From the NCBI GenBank assembly GCA_000226015.1, contig JH153076.1, positions 70,250 through 134,249 on the forward strand: a DNA stretch of 64,000 bases, written 5' to 3'. The stretch comes from Mnemiopsis leidyi (Eukaryota > Ctenophora > Tentaculata > Lobata > Bolinopsidae). How positions within the stretch are numbered: position 1 is the stretch's first letter; the number at the start of each line of letters is the position of its first letter. A program made the position numbers and the translations under genes. The notes beneath the pieces are model-generated. The model ran no database searches, was not told where the DNA came from, and saw nothing but the letters and a program-made list of their open reading frames with translations. Positions 11,467 to 23,827 of the stretch are shown piece after piece.

Positions 11467-14196
11467 TTCATGGTTTAGTTCAATTACCGGGGACAGGAAA
11501 ATGAACTTATAGAAATTCGAAAATGTTTGACGACGTGGTTTATAGATCAGATTGATAATAATGGCGATATGAAAATAGATTCTATTCGAATAGTTCATCA
11601 TAGATTTGGATTTTTGTTAGTGTTCTCTGCGACTTGCCAAACGTAATAATGCAACAATGTTCACATTTTGAACTGCTGAACGATGCCTTATTAGGTTAAA
11701 ATGAAATAATTAACCTTAAAAGGACTGTCAGTCGATCCACAAGAACAAGCTTGTAAATTTTAGCGGGCTGACTTTAAGTTTATATAGGCCATGATATGCG
11801 AACGTCAAATTTGAAGTCATTTCTGATAATTCAGTTTGATATAAAGGCAAGCGTGTGACTGGTTACTGATAAGATATGGCAAGGCAGGTAAGGTAACAGT
11901 AAATGCATGGTTGTATTCAAGTTATTTAATAAGTTACGTAAAACAATAATTGAGTTAGGACAAAGATTAGGCTCAAATTCGCCTTCAGATGACGTGAAAC
12001 TGTATACTTTGAGCGAAACATGGTAGATGTGTAAGATATAACCATAATCTACTGGTTGAGGCCACGAGCGTCGAGCGATCAATGAAGTCAGAGCTTTTCA
12101 GACTCCGACAATTATTAACTCTTCAAAGTTTCACCTAATCTGAATCAGTTTACCTGTTAACAGGTTAACAGTGGTCTCGTGGCACGAGCCGCCATATAGC
12201 TGAGATAGAAGAGTCTTTATATCACTTAGCACTATACAACTGGACCAGTTAAGTGTAACTGTGATAATGGTCACCCTCGATTTGTAAAATACGGCCGTTG
12301 GAACACGTTAAGTTAAGGTTTAAACCACTCACTGCTTATAGACTAGAAAATGTCCAAATATAGTTCCGGTAGGTTTTATATTCATATCAAGACTATCTCG
12401 ATATCCTCTGCGATGGAGCAGCTAAACTTTAAGAAAGGTACTTAAAAACCAAGTTAAATATACAAGTGGAAGAATCAAGAAATGGGTCCAGGATTGGACT
12501 ATTATCGCACAAAACTGCTGGTTAAAGAACGATACGAACATGCTTCAGTCTGTTACCATCAAAAATAAAATCCGAAGAAGACGCATTTAAACAATGTCGA
12601 ACATTTTCAATATTTGAGGTAAACTTGAAGTTGAAAGAATCCGACAACTTACTCCTTAGTCCTTATGTGGCGGCCCCAGGCCCCTTGCACTTTGCAGGGT
12701 TGCAGCAGGTGGAGAATTTGCATATGAGACATCAGACAATCTAGCAACATTTCACACAAACTGTACTTCGATAGCTACTATCACGCTTTTAACGGAGGTA
12801 ACCCGGCCAGCCAACCTGACATGATGTACACATACGACCACATCAATTCAACCAGAGCAGAGAGGTCGGGGCGCCAGCGAAGTTGTGATTGGCGCATAAG
12901 ATTAAGAATGCACGCGGAGGGTCGACTCCTTTATTGTTGTCATTGCGCGGCTTTTTATAACAATTTAATAATCTCGATATCTCTAACTTACTTGTTTTTC
13001 TACTTCATTTAACCCAGTCACAATATCATTTGACAGAAAATTCAAATATATAACTCAGCCATCGATGTTATAGTGAACCAACAATAAACAATGACAATTG
13101 ACAATATTGGTACTGAAATGATTTATGATTGGTGGGTTCGTTTTTCCTGCTTAACCTTTTATATTTAATTTTGTATTCATGTTTTAAACAAAATGATAAT
13201 TTAAAATATGTTTTTAACCATAAAAAAATTAAAACTAATTTTATAATCATATTTAAAAAATTTTGTTATAAATTCAAAATTCTTCAAAAATTTAACCGTC
13301 CATTTGTAATATTTTACGCTAAGCCGCGCAGTACATTTTCGCAAATCTAGAAATGGACGTAACTGGCGAAATCGAGCGCTAAAAACAAAATATGTTTCAA
13401 AAGGTGGCCACTACAACATTAATTTAAGGATTTTTGAATTTTGGTAAACGACCTTACAATACTCAGTGAAAAGGTTTTGAATTATATACCATGATAAAAT
13501 ATTTCAGTACACCATGAGGCTATAGCTAACACTTTTACATAAATTTTGTTTGATGATTAATCCGTTCAGGCGGATTGGATATCTTAATACAGGTCACTGG
13601 TGACTGGTCAACCTTCCAGAAAAACGGAACATGGAAAAGGCCAAAGGGTTACGACTTGGGCTTGTAAAAGGCTTTAATCACATGTTAATAAAATGTTAAT
13701 GATATGAATAGGTTATAAATAATTGTGGCCGTGTTATCACATTCGATCATTTAGATTATCTAAAAGTTTTTGAAAATTCAATTTACCAGCTTCCAGTCCT
13801 AATTGCTAATGTCCCATTTTTTTGTTTCAACCTTAGCTTACAATTAAGTGGTCTTGACTGTTAATTGTGCACTTTAATGGTGATCATTTGGTAAATATTC
13901 AATATTGACGTCAATCTGTGGTCAACACTTGATTTAGTCCCAAAATCATTCAATCATTTAGCTAGTTCAAGATCTTCAATCCTCCTTCTTGATGAAGTCA
14001 GTATCAAAATACAAACTACGAAAATTTCCCATTTTTAGAATCCGATGCATTGAATCAAGTTGGATTGTACATTTTTACAGTGCACTGTAAATGAAAATAG
14101 GCACACAACATAGGCACACAACAAATTTTGGGTTATTATTGTGAAAGTTTTCATTGAAATAATGAATCAATATTTTCCCCATGTAGATAAGTCAAG
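11467..14196. other. Unassigned AT-rich DNA
   Basis: Several plus-strand stretches are open and protein-like: about 12433-12590, containing KKWVQDWTIIAQNCWLKND, and 12659-12745 after an acceptor-like TACTCCTTAG. They could not be linked with consistent phase. 13000-14190 is very AT-rich with no coding signal until the ATG at 14197. Confidence 0.4.
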
Positions 14197-17100
14197 ATGG
14201 CTACCCTCGGTGTTATGAACAAGAATGCTGGTCAAGATACAAGGATTTATGGGCTTCACGACAATTTGTTTAGGAGGCGCATCGATTTAAAGCGAGAAGA
14301 AGTAATGGTTCAATATAATTTATTCATTTTTTCAAAAGCTGTGCATGATGAGTAGGTAGGCTGAAGGTCATGTTGAGCACTAGTGAAGCAAGATGCTTCC
14401 AAGTTTCCAGCTTTTTTATGTGCAAAAAAATCACAAAATCGTAACACTTGAAGCTTGTACACAGAACAACAAACTTGGCGAGTTCTAAAGTCAGCCTGTT
14501 CGTTAGAATAGCTCACATGGCATAAAACAGTAATATACATACTAAATGAATATCGATTATTGATGTGGTGTCGCTCTATTTAAAGAGAATGTGAAGGCAT
14601 AGTGGTAAATAGATCGCAGAATGATTATGAAAACGCATAAATATCAACATTACCACCTATTTGTCATAAAATGATGGAGATATTTTTGGAAAAAAGGTTA
14701 TTTGTAGCCTGATACACATGCCAAATGAATATGTTACAGATGCGGGGGCAGGGGCTCTTTTTTCATATCTATATCCTGCGGAAGAAGAAACGATCGAAAA
14801 GTGGGTGAAAGGTAGGCCTCAGAGCGTCAGGGAAAGGTCATGTTATACTTGTTATACTTACAAGATTCGCCCAGCAGCAGATCACGAGACCTGCTGATCA
14901 CAAAGAGGAGTGGCTTCATCAACAGGCTGCTAAGCAGAATGCTACACTAGCGCTCGATCTCTCAGCCTGCCAGCTATTATTATACACGGCCTATAATAAA
15001 AAACGATTAGGTTCATACTTTATAATCTATATCTATATGATCAGTATGACTTTATGATCTGTGTGACCTTCATTGGATCAATTTATATAAAATCATTTCA
15101 ACTAGCTAATTTTTTCAGGGAAACGCTCCGTTCGCATATCCCAATGGTCCTGGCTCTGGTACTAGGAATGCTTTGGTTTGGCACTCAGAGCCCGTTGACC
15201 TTCCTTGTTAGTGACATGAATTTGACGAAATTGTTAATATCATTTGCTGTACTTGACCCATCCTTGGTCGTTTGGTTAAATGCTGCCACATGAAAGAAAT
15301 AATTTTTGACCCTCCTCAAACTTCAAAGAATTCTAACATCTGTACTTTATCACTGAAATTTCGTTAACAGATCTGCGTTCAATAAAACAAGTCGAATTAG
15401 CACCCCTCAAATCACATCCCACAGATGCGGGGCGTCGTCATTTCCCCGGGTACACACGTCACAAAAGGCTAGGACATCAAGACAAGACGGGTCTCGTAAG
15501 CCGAGACGCAACACCTCAGCCTGAGCACAGGTAAATAGACCGTTTTTCAGCCGTCATCGTCAAATTTCGTCAGCAAAGGGTGCTCTTTCCAATCAGATCC
15601 TTTGTATATCAATGAGAATTGGTTTGCTTCAAAATTTTCCAATCAGATCCTTTGTATATTTATGAGAATTGGTTTGCGTCGAAATTTTCCAATCAGATCC
15701 TTTGTAGGTATATCAATGAGAATTGGTTTGCGTCAAAATTTTTACACGTCAAATATAAATCAAAACTCAAAAGTAGAACGCATATCTTTTGTTTGCTGCA
15801 TCCTCAAATATTTTTCTACGACAGATAATGTCATTGCTGTGTATAATCGACAAATCTTCTTGAATTTTTGGCTTGGTGCCGTAGAGACCATTGGCTTAAT
15901 GACGTAATGTGTATTTGCAAATACGAATATACCAGACAATTATGAAATAAGAACGACGAGATTTAAACATTTTTTGTTTCTAATTTTAACACGACAAATC
16001 GGTATCGGAGATCTGATTTTAACAATTCAAATATCGTGCAATTCCACCTCACTCCCGTGTTTACGAACAAATCTGCTTAACAACTGTTTGTTGTGCTTCC
16101 TCTACACTTCAACATTAGTTCTATACTTTGATCTTTCTATTCAGCCAGATGCTTGGCACTGCCTGCGAACAAGTATGCCTGAACTTTGTCTTTTAGTGGA
16201 CAATATTGTTTTTTATAGGTCTTGAGGTGGCGAAGTGCTATATTTTTCTTGACTAATCAATGACACGATGTACTTCAAACATTCGTTTCATCACACGTGG
16301 ATTTGTTAACAAGATTTAAGTGAAGAAATATCGTACGTACTATTTCTACTTGAAGATAATTCTTCTTTCTTACAACATTTTATGAAGCTTTTAGAAGTTT
16401 AATTACAGTTTACACTAAATACTAAGGGGCTAATTAAGTCTAGAAATTAAGTCTAGAAACATGCCCAATTCAATTGTTACATCGTCTAGGATCAACTATT
16501 GACATATAGTAATAAATGTTAAGGTCGCCTGTCTCTACAAATCTACCCAATCAACCACCATAGATGAAAATGATTTAACGAACATTTAGCGTGTTGTTCG
16601 TGTACACACTGACCAAAAAATTAAAAAAGTAAAAACATAGAACGGAGCGTTTAGGCGGAATTAAATGATCTTCAATCCGCTAGGGTGTCACATCGCTATG
16701 ACCACCTCAAGAAGAGCAGCGTCTTTCCCTTCGACGATGTCAAACAAAAATTCAGTCGTGAGTTCTAGTGATTTTGTCCATATGATTGTCGTGGTGTTCG
16801 CTAAAATCAAATGTGTGCATGGATTTGTTAACAGGCCCCCTATTTGAGGACATTATCTTACTTGATGGTCCTATGGGCTATGGATGGTATTATTGAATAA
16901 AACAGTTCTTATTGTCAGTTTATTGTTGATTCGATCCATCACTTAAATTCTGACTCAACTGCATGCGTTAATATTTTGAGCGATGCGCTGTGTTTTTCAA
17001 ACATAATCTCTAGATTCCAGATGATTTATCGAGTTTATCGAGTAAACGTGTCTGCATTTAAAATCTAAACAAATCTAGTGCTGCATCCTGACCGCGATCC

Positions 17101-18991
17101 ACATTGCTAGAAAGATCACCTGCACTACTTACGACGTGTGTGTTAATCCTGTTGTGATATGTTTTCGTAAAAAACTGTTTTTGCATGCCTACTGCTTTAG
17201 CCACTCTCTCAGTTCAAATAAAATTTCACAAACTTATCGACAGCTGATTCTTACTACGGTTAAAAATCGCAAATTTTAAAATCTTACAAATCACGATTGT
17301 GGGAGACATTAAAAATCGATTGGACCTACTTTATCCGCAGCCGCAAAAACTAGCCTGCTTGACTACGCACTAAAAACGCACTTAACAAGTCATGTTTAAT
17401 CAGCACAAGACAAACGAAACGGAATAGGCGTGGCAAGTCCCGGCGACAAGGCTTACAAGACGCCGGAATATTCCCCCGGGTATTTCAACAAGGAGGAAGT
17501 TCAGCCGACAGAAGGCAGGAACATTTCTAGTGCTCCCCCAGCCATCAGGTAGGGAAATGTAAAGATCTAGAATTTGTGGCTATATATTATATAAGGGGCA
17601 GGATTGACATCATATAGTGCTGGGATCTTTCCTAAAAGGGTAAAAGGAAGGCAGCGTCGTTGATGCAACGCATGCGAAAGTGGAATTGTTTCTTAATTCT
17701 TGCACAATTCTGCACTGAAAACTGCACCTGCAGTGTCGACTTGAAATTTTATTATATGTGCTTTTTGTGAGATTAAAGGTTTCCTTGGTACAATGCACGC
17801 TGTTACAGTACAGCCACTGCGGTAAATCTTTAAAGGTTTTTACAGGACCTCTTTAAGCTTCAGCATGTGCTACTAAAAAGGAGGACTTATTAAACTTATT
17901 AAACTTAACTTTCCCGAAACTGAAATCACTCCCAACTTGAAATAAACGTATCGATATCGAAAAAAGGCAGCGATTTTTGTCGAATGTTGGGATATAGTTG
18001 CCACGTAGAGGGAACCTTTCCAATTTATCCATGTTCGATATTTGTTCTTGAAAACCTAAACCTTTCCACAAAAATTGACTGTAAAACAAACGAGCATGAG
18101 TGTTACAGTTCAGACACCGTCACAAAGCAAAATCCGCCCAAAATCGATGCAGAGTGCAATACTGTATACATATTTCATTAACTTGTAATCTCGCATATGA
18201 CTGGAAAATTGCAAGGCCCCCTACCTTCGTCAAATGCTTTTTGTTGATGCACGAGATTGCTTGTGGTTAAGCTATTTTCGTACAGGAAGACAAGTTTTAC
18301 ATCTATTGTCGATCGTTTCTGTGCACTGTTTGCAGATATTTGAGAACTTGAATTCCTTTTTTCGTGTGGAAAAATCGTGGAATTTTCCCGATTAAAACAT
18401 TCAATAACGTCATAACATATAGCATATAATAAACGGGGAAAAAAAGCTGATAGAATTAAAAACTGAACATAACTTTAAACCTTCTACAACTTTTACCTTT
18501 TTGATTAGCTTTCAGTGACAAGATTGCGGAATATTGTGACGTCATTTGAACTAAATTTAACGCAGTTATTGAATTTATTAATCACAATTATTACCCTGGA
18601 TTCCGCAAATTTTGACTAAATTGACGTCAGAATCAGCTAGTAAGACAAGGTATGATGTAAATGTCACGGTAATCGAGGCAACTTTCTATTTGTGCTTAAC
18701 GGGACGATTGATTTCAGTTTTGGGATACGTAAACCTGTGTGGGATTACCCCTTCTTTTACTTCTTCCCAATTTACTGCCGCTACAATTAACCATTTACTT
18801 CCCTAATCTAAAGCCCCCCTCCTTCACAACCATTTACTTTCTCTAATTCTAGGCCCCCCTTCTCCCCCAGTGTACCAGAAGGACACATCAAATGGAAGAA
18901 CCGACACAAACTACAAGACGTACAGGATGTGCTGGACACTGAGACTTGGAAACCTGCCAGCCCTCTCGAGCCCCTCACTATTGTGGACTGA
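14197..18991 (+). CDS. Six-exon gene for an unrecognised 212-aa protein
   Basis: Exons are 14197-14301, 15119-15206, 15425-15530, 16684-16757, 17404-17548 and 18871-18991 (639 nt). Every junction is GT-AG and phases agree (0,1,2,1,2). The first exon opens with ATG in context CAAGATGG and the last ends with TGA after a CCTTCTCCCCCAG acceptor. The protein starts MATLGVMNKNAGQD, has a Gly/Pro-rich stretch (FAYPNGPGSGTRN), a basic middle, the segment SPGDKAYKTPEYSPGYF, and a C-terminal segment with LQDVQDVLDTETWKPA. It has no signal peptide or membrane segment and looks soluble. Short Pro/Tyr/Gly motifs resemble small axonemal proteins, which is only an impression. I do not recognise the family. 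AATAAA at 19301-19306 is a plausible polyadenylation signal. Confidence 0.72.
15587..15745. repeat. Three tandem copies of a 50-bp unit with CCAAT boxes
   Basis: Units begin at 15589, 15639 and 15689, each starting CCAATCAGATCCTTTGTA and containing GAATTGGTTTG. The array lies in intron 3 of the 212-aa gene. Every unit carries one direct and one inverted CCAAT core. Confidence 0.9.
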
Positions 18992-20527
18992 ATTTGCATT
19001 CTCTATATTTTACTAGAGTTCATGTTTTCAGGGATGTAGTTGGTTTATAGGCATGCTTTAGAGGGGTAGTTTATAGGCTACAGTAGAGGGTGAAGCTAAG
19101 TTTTAGAGTTAGTTGATAGTGGCATGATAAAAACTTTAGGAGTTCACACCTACATGGGGGTACCGAAATGGGTCGAGAGCCTGATTTATTGAAAACTATT
19201 ACATGTATTACATGGAACAAACGCATCTATCCAATTACTTATGGAGCTTGGCGAAGCTCGTGATTCTTAAAAGCTTATAATTCAAACATTGCAAAATGAA
19301 AATAAACTCAAGTCTTGAGAAAAATGTTCTTTTCTATTGATAGTAATAAGAAGAGCTAGTAAAGAGTGAAGACACCAACGCAACAAGTAAATAAAACATA
19401 AATAATCTTACTTGACTCAGAACGCTAATAAAGATACAGGAACTGTACTTTAGATATTACTAGATGGTTGTCTGTTATCAGGTCCTATGTGGCGGGTTTA
19501 TTATTGGATATAGACTCTATATTCTATAATATAAATATTATAGACCGAGGTGCAATGATGAGTCACATGTTACAGATCTTGTCGGCAACTTCAGTATTAC
19601 ATTTGTCTACGTAAATTTATTATTCAAGATTAAAGTAATTAATCGGTAACAGATCATGGTTAATGATAGCTGTTAAAAGAAATCTATTGGATACCTAAAA
19701 CTGTGATTGAAGATTGTTTCAAAGATCTAAAAGTATAGAATGTAGATGGTATCATAGCCATTGATTTGATGTCACTGTGACAGAAAATTGAATCTTGTGG
19801 GATTTGTATTGCCATAAAACTGTCGGTTGGGCGTAGCTAGACGTTGTTTATGTCAAGCAGTTATATGTCGAATGAGTGTCGACCAAAGTAATCTAAGGAG
19901 TGAAATGATCTATAACTAGTCACTGGACTCCATTTAAAATGGCTATTTTGGCAATTCTGCAATGTTAGCAGCTGCAAATTAATTGTCCTGTGTGAAATTC
20001 GCCACATTCTGCCTGGTTTTTAGTGTCTAGCTGAAACTATATGGACTAATGACCACTGAGATCCATGAAATGATGTGGGGAATAAAGTTTTGAGATGATA
20101 TCAGCTAGTTTATACATTAACTCTGTGGCTTTTTTAAACTGGTTACGTGAATAGTCAATATTGTATATTGTGATTTGAATTATATAACCAAGGTCTAACT
20201 TATCATCATGCTTCAAATGATTCTTTAAAAAAGAGAAATAAATAAATCAAAGCAGGAGAATGGCAATATAAAAAGAAAATTACAACTAACGACCATTTCT
20301 ATCGTTTCTATTCATTAAAGCATTCTGTAAAACTCTTTTAAAACTTTAAATAAGTAATCAATGCAACCTTTCATCACGTCCCGGGAGTTACTTAAAATAC
20401 TATAATTAGAATTAAATTATCCGTATCACGTTTTTCCGAAACCCCAGTTAATTAATACGTGAATCATGTCGAAATCACACAACTGAAACAGAAAATCCCA
20501 ATTTTTCACTAAATTATTCCCACAAGG
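18992..20527. other. 3' flank and intergenic DNA
   Basis: Contains the likely 3' UTR of the preceding gene (AATAAA at 19301-19306), then AT-rich sequence with no coding signal up to the ATG at 20528. Confidence 0.5.
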
Positions 20528-23500
20528 ATGGACAAATCCACCCCGCGGTGGGTGATGGTACACGACAGAACCTCAAAACCTAGTTATAAACGAAAGCTGG
20601 AACCCTTGAAGCACTGCAGTGACTCAGTGTCACATCAGCAGCTGGTCCATGCCCTCAAAACTACAAACAGTTTACCTGGTATGTTCCTTGTGGGTTGGGT
20701 TTTAACTTTAAACATGGAGAGAGGAAATCATGATAGTTTCGCCAAGGAAGTGTTACAATAGGAGTCAAGATAGATTTTTGAACCTGGTGATATCTGAATA
20801 ACACGGGTAGAGTAATCCTTCACCTGCCACGCTATTTCAGAGCCAGACATCTCACCATGCCATGGTTGAAAATAACATTATTTCAGAGCCAGACATCTCA
20901 CCATGCCATGGTTTAAAATAACATTATTTCAGAGCCAGACATCTCACCATGCCATGGTTTAAAATAACATTATTTCAGAGCCAGACATCTCACCATGCCA
21001 TGGTTGAAAATAACATTATTTCAGAGCCAGACATCTCACCATGCCATGGTTTAAAATAACATTATTTCAGAGCCAGACATCTCACCATGCCATGGTTTAA
21101 AATAACATTATTTCAGAGCCAGACATTTCACCATGCCATGGTTGAAAANNNNNNNNNNNTTTCAGAGCCAGACATCTCACCATGCCATGGTTTAAAATAA
21201 CATTATTTCAGAGCCATACATCTCACCATGCCATGGTTTAAAATAACATTATTTTTTGTTGAAAATCACGCTATTTCAGAGCCAGACATCTCAAAGTTTC
21301 AACAAGACACAAGAAACATACCTCTAGCAGTCCCCTTTAAAACAAGATCCAACACAATCGGTCCTCCCTACCCTTACCCGGGAGCACCAATACGAGGCAT
21401 GGGTAGAAACAACCATCATCTCTCGAAGGTAAGAACTGAAACAACCATCATCTCTCAAAGGTAAGAACTGAGATTTAAGTAGTTAGTAATACTAAGTAGT
21501 AAGTTATACTGGTTTGCAAATCGAGCTTAGGACATGAGCAGAGCCAAATTATCAGTCAAGACTGGCTAATAAATGCTTTATAAGATGCTTGGGCAGGGCG
21601 CTTTATAGCGAAATTTGCAGGAATTTCATTTGATCCTTGACATGTGCGCCATCAACTTCGAAATTTATGTTACCATATCGCGGTTTTATTTGCACAAATA
21701 TGTCAATTTCTGCTGATTGGAACAAATATCAAATTATCGGCAGTCATGCTAAATTTCGTAAAAGTGCAAGATGTCGCACAATCTGTTTGATGTTTCCGTA
21801 GCAGTGCTCAAGCATTCAATTGATTTGATAGATTACGGTTGGATCTATTGAATAGATATATTGGTATGAAAGATTGTTCTATTATCATCAGATCTGAAGG
21901 TCATATCATGGATGACTGGGATGTGGCTATGTTATCAAGTACCTTGGTAACCATGGTAATCTCTACTGTAAACGACATTTAAACTAGTTTCATGTTACTC
22001 ACATATGATAATGCAACCCCGTATCGTATTTCTGGGGTGATTTTCTGACATAAAGTTTAGACGATGTGAAATATTGAGTATATCAATAATGTGTTTTGAC
22101 TTATCAAACCTGACGGTTTGATCAAATGGTTCATTTTGTAGCACATGTTAACACTTACTAAAATATCATAAGTGCAAAAATTGAGCATGGATGCACTGCG
22201 CCCTGCAGTACAGCCGTTTAATGTCCAACCCCTTCAAATTATCGTCCACGACGTAAGGGAAAACCAGATGCCAATACCTCCTGTTCTCTTCCGTACACAA
22301 TGTTTTTCTCTTCAGTTGACAAACGACAGGATACAAAGCGCATTGGAGGAGCGAAAAAGAGCCGTATACACCAGACAGCACGAAACTTGGGCACTTCCGA
22401 TTTACGGAAACTTTAGTGAGCGGGAAAAACTCATGTAAGTGACGAAGTCATGTTGTTGATAAAGATATGTGGTTAACAAAGTCACGTGGGACAATCTGGA
22501 GAGCGTCCCGCTGCTTGTTTCAATAAACTTGGATAGTGAGTTGAGCTTACTATTCGAATTTATTAAGAAAGTATATTTTATCAGGCAAGGTTACAGAGAA
22601 CATTTAAAAAGTCAGATGGAGGAGAAAAGTTGGAAAAAGCGACAAGAATTCAATACCTCTCTCAATAGGTTAGTTGCAGTGAAACCTCCCACCCCAGACG
22701 TTCCAAAAACTTTCAAAATGACAAAAATTTAGTTGTCCGAAACTCTACAGAATCTAATGAGTCATCGTATTTTAATACAGCATACAACATTTATATTTGA
22801 CTACGGACTGCGATAGCCGATATCACAAATTTTGATTTCTCTTCAATAAATACAGCATCGATAAAAAACGTTCACTTGTTTCGGTTTTTGTTGCAGTTCA
22901 AGGAGATCTTGGGAAGAAACACAGAAAGCTATAGCAGCTGATAACCAAGCTGAGATTGTGAAGAGACAAAACCGACGTCTTTTTAGGGATGAGAACAAAA
23001 AGGTAGTTTCTTCAAGAATCCCCGGTTTTTAAGTAAACCGCATAACTTAGTTAGGTTCAAATTCTTTGCCTTATTTAAATTCTTTTACTTGTTAACCAGA
23101 GAGTCACTTATCTATTCAGGACAACAAGAGGCAAAAATTGGAGATAGTCAAAAAGTTAAATGTAGATAGTTAGTAGTTACACATCTAGTCTCGATTTGAT
23201 TTGTATGCCTGCCTTCAAACTTCTGACTGAATGAAATGGCCAGCATCAATAATTGATAAACTGATTACATAATTTCTGAAAAATATTTGGCTGTTAAGGT
23301 CAGCATTGTTTGTTCTAGAACCCTCCTCGTATGTTTGAATTAGATTAACTCGCCAGTATTGGGATTTGGTTGTCATGACAACGTTCGAGTGTACACATAA
23401 CAGGAACTGTAATCCAATTTGGTTCATAGTTTTGGTTGCTGTGGTGATCCTTGTGTCACACTTCTCATATAGCTAATGTGCATTAAATGTTCACGTCGGA

Positions 23501-23827
23501 AAATGGATTCTGGAGTGGAAATTGTTTTGAAATTTTAATGTGCAACTTGTGTCACACCGCATTATTTCATCAATGTCTGATATTTGATAAGGTCTGTTAG
23601 ATCAAGAAGCAATGCTTTACCTACCAAGTTCTTTTGGAATATGAGTTATGACACGTGATTCAAATAAATGAAAATGAATTAAGAACCTATTTCTGACAAT
23701 CTGACGCACGTTTCAGATGATGGAAGAACAGCTGGCACTGAAGAAGTACTCCCAACTTAACGAGAAAGAACAGGAAAGAAGACTGATTAAGTTAGATCCA
23801 ATTAATTGGAGTAGAACCCTCCGTTAG
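20528..23827 (+). CDS. Six-exon gene for an unrecognised 273-aa helical protein
   Basis: Exons are 20528-20678, 21280-21428, 22214-22434, 22585-22668, 22897-23002 and 23717-23827 (822 nt). Donors include GTATGT and two GTAAG sites; phases agree (1,0,2,2,0). The protein begins MDKSTPRWVMVHDRTSKPSY, has a Pro-rich segment (IGPPYPYPGAPIRGMGR), then from about residue 150 a highly charged region rich in Glu, Lys, Arg and Gln (LTNDRIQSALEERKRAVY, DENKKMMEEQLALKKYSQLN) predicted to be coiled coil, ending NWSRTLR. There is no signal or membrane segment. A tandem array in intron 1 duplicates the exon-2 acceptor. Exon 3 has an alternative beginning: an ATG at 22187 in the same frame could start a shorter 182-aa product. 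Family not recognised; a cytoskeletal or ciliary role is a guess from composition. Confidence 0.68.
20834..21250. repeat. 46-bp tandem repeat derived from a splice acceptor
   Basis: About nine copies of a 46-bp unit (starts at 20834, 20880, 20926, 20972, 21018, 21064, 21110 and further copies after an 11-N gap at 21149-21159). Each contains ATTTCAGAGCCAGACATCTC, which matches the acceptor and first bases of exon 2 of the host gene at 21274-21293. Copies differ only at a few sites (GGTTGAAAA versus GGTTTAAAA). Confidence 0.93.
21406..21469. repeat. 32-bp tandem duplication of a 5' splice site
   Basis: Two adjacent 32-bp copies (21406-21437 and 21438-21469), each ending in AAGGTAAGAACT. This gives exon 2 of the host gene two donors, after 21428 (phase 0) and after 21460 (phase 2). 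Only the first matches exon 3 as modelled. Confidence 0.9.

Noticed and set aside
15602-15907. 101-codon plus-strand ORF
   Set aside because: Created by the 50-bp triple repeat in an intron; the repeated peptide is a product of the tandem array.
20834-21250. CRISPR-like array
   Set aside because: Units are directly adjacent and nearly identical over all 46 bp, so there are no spacers.
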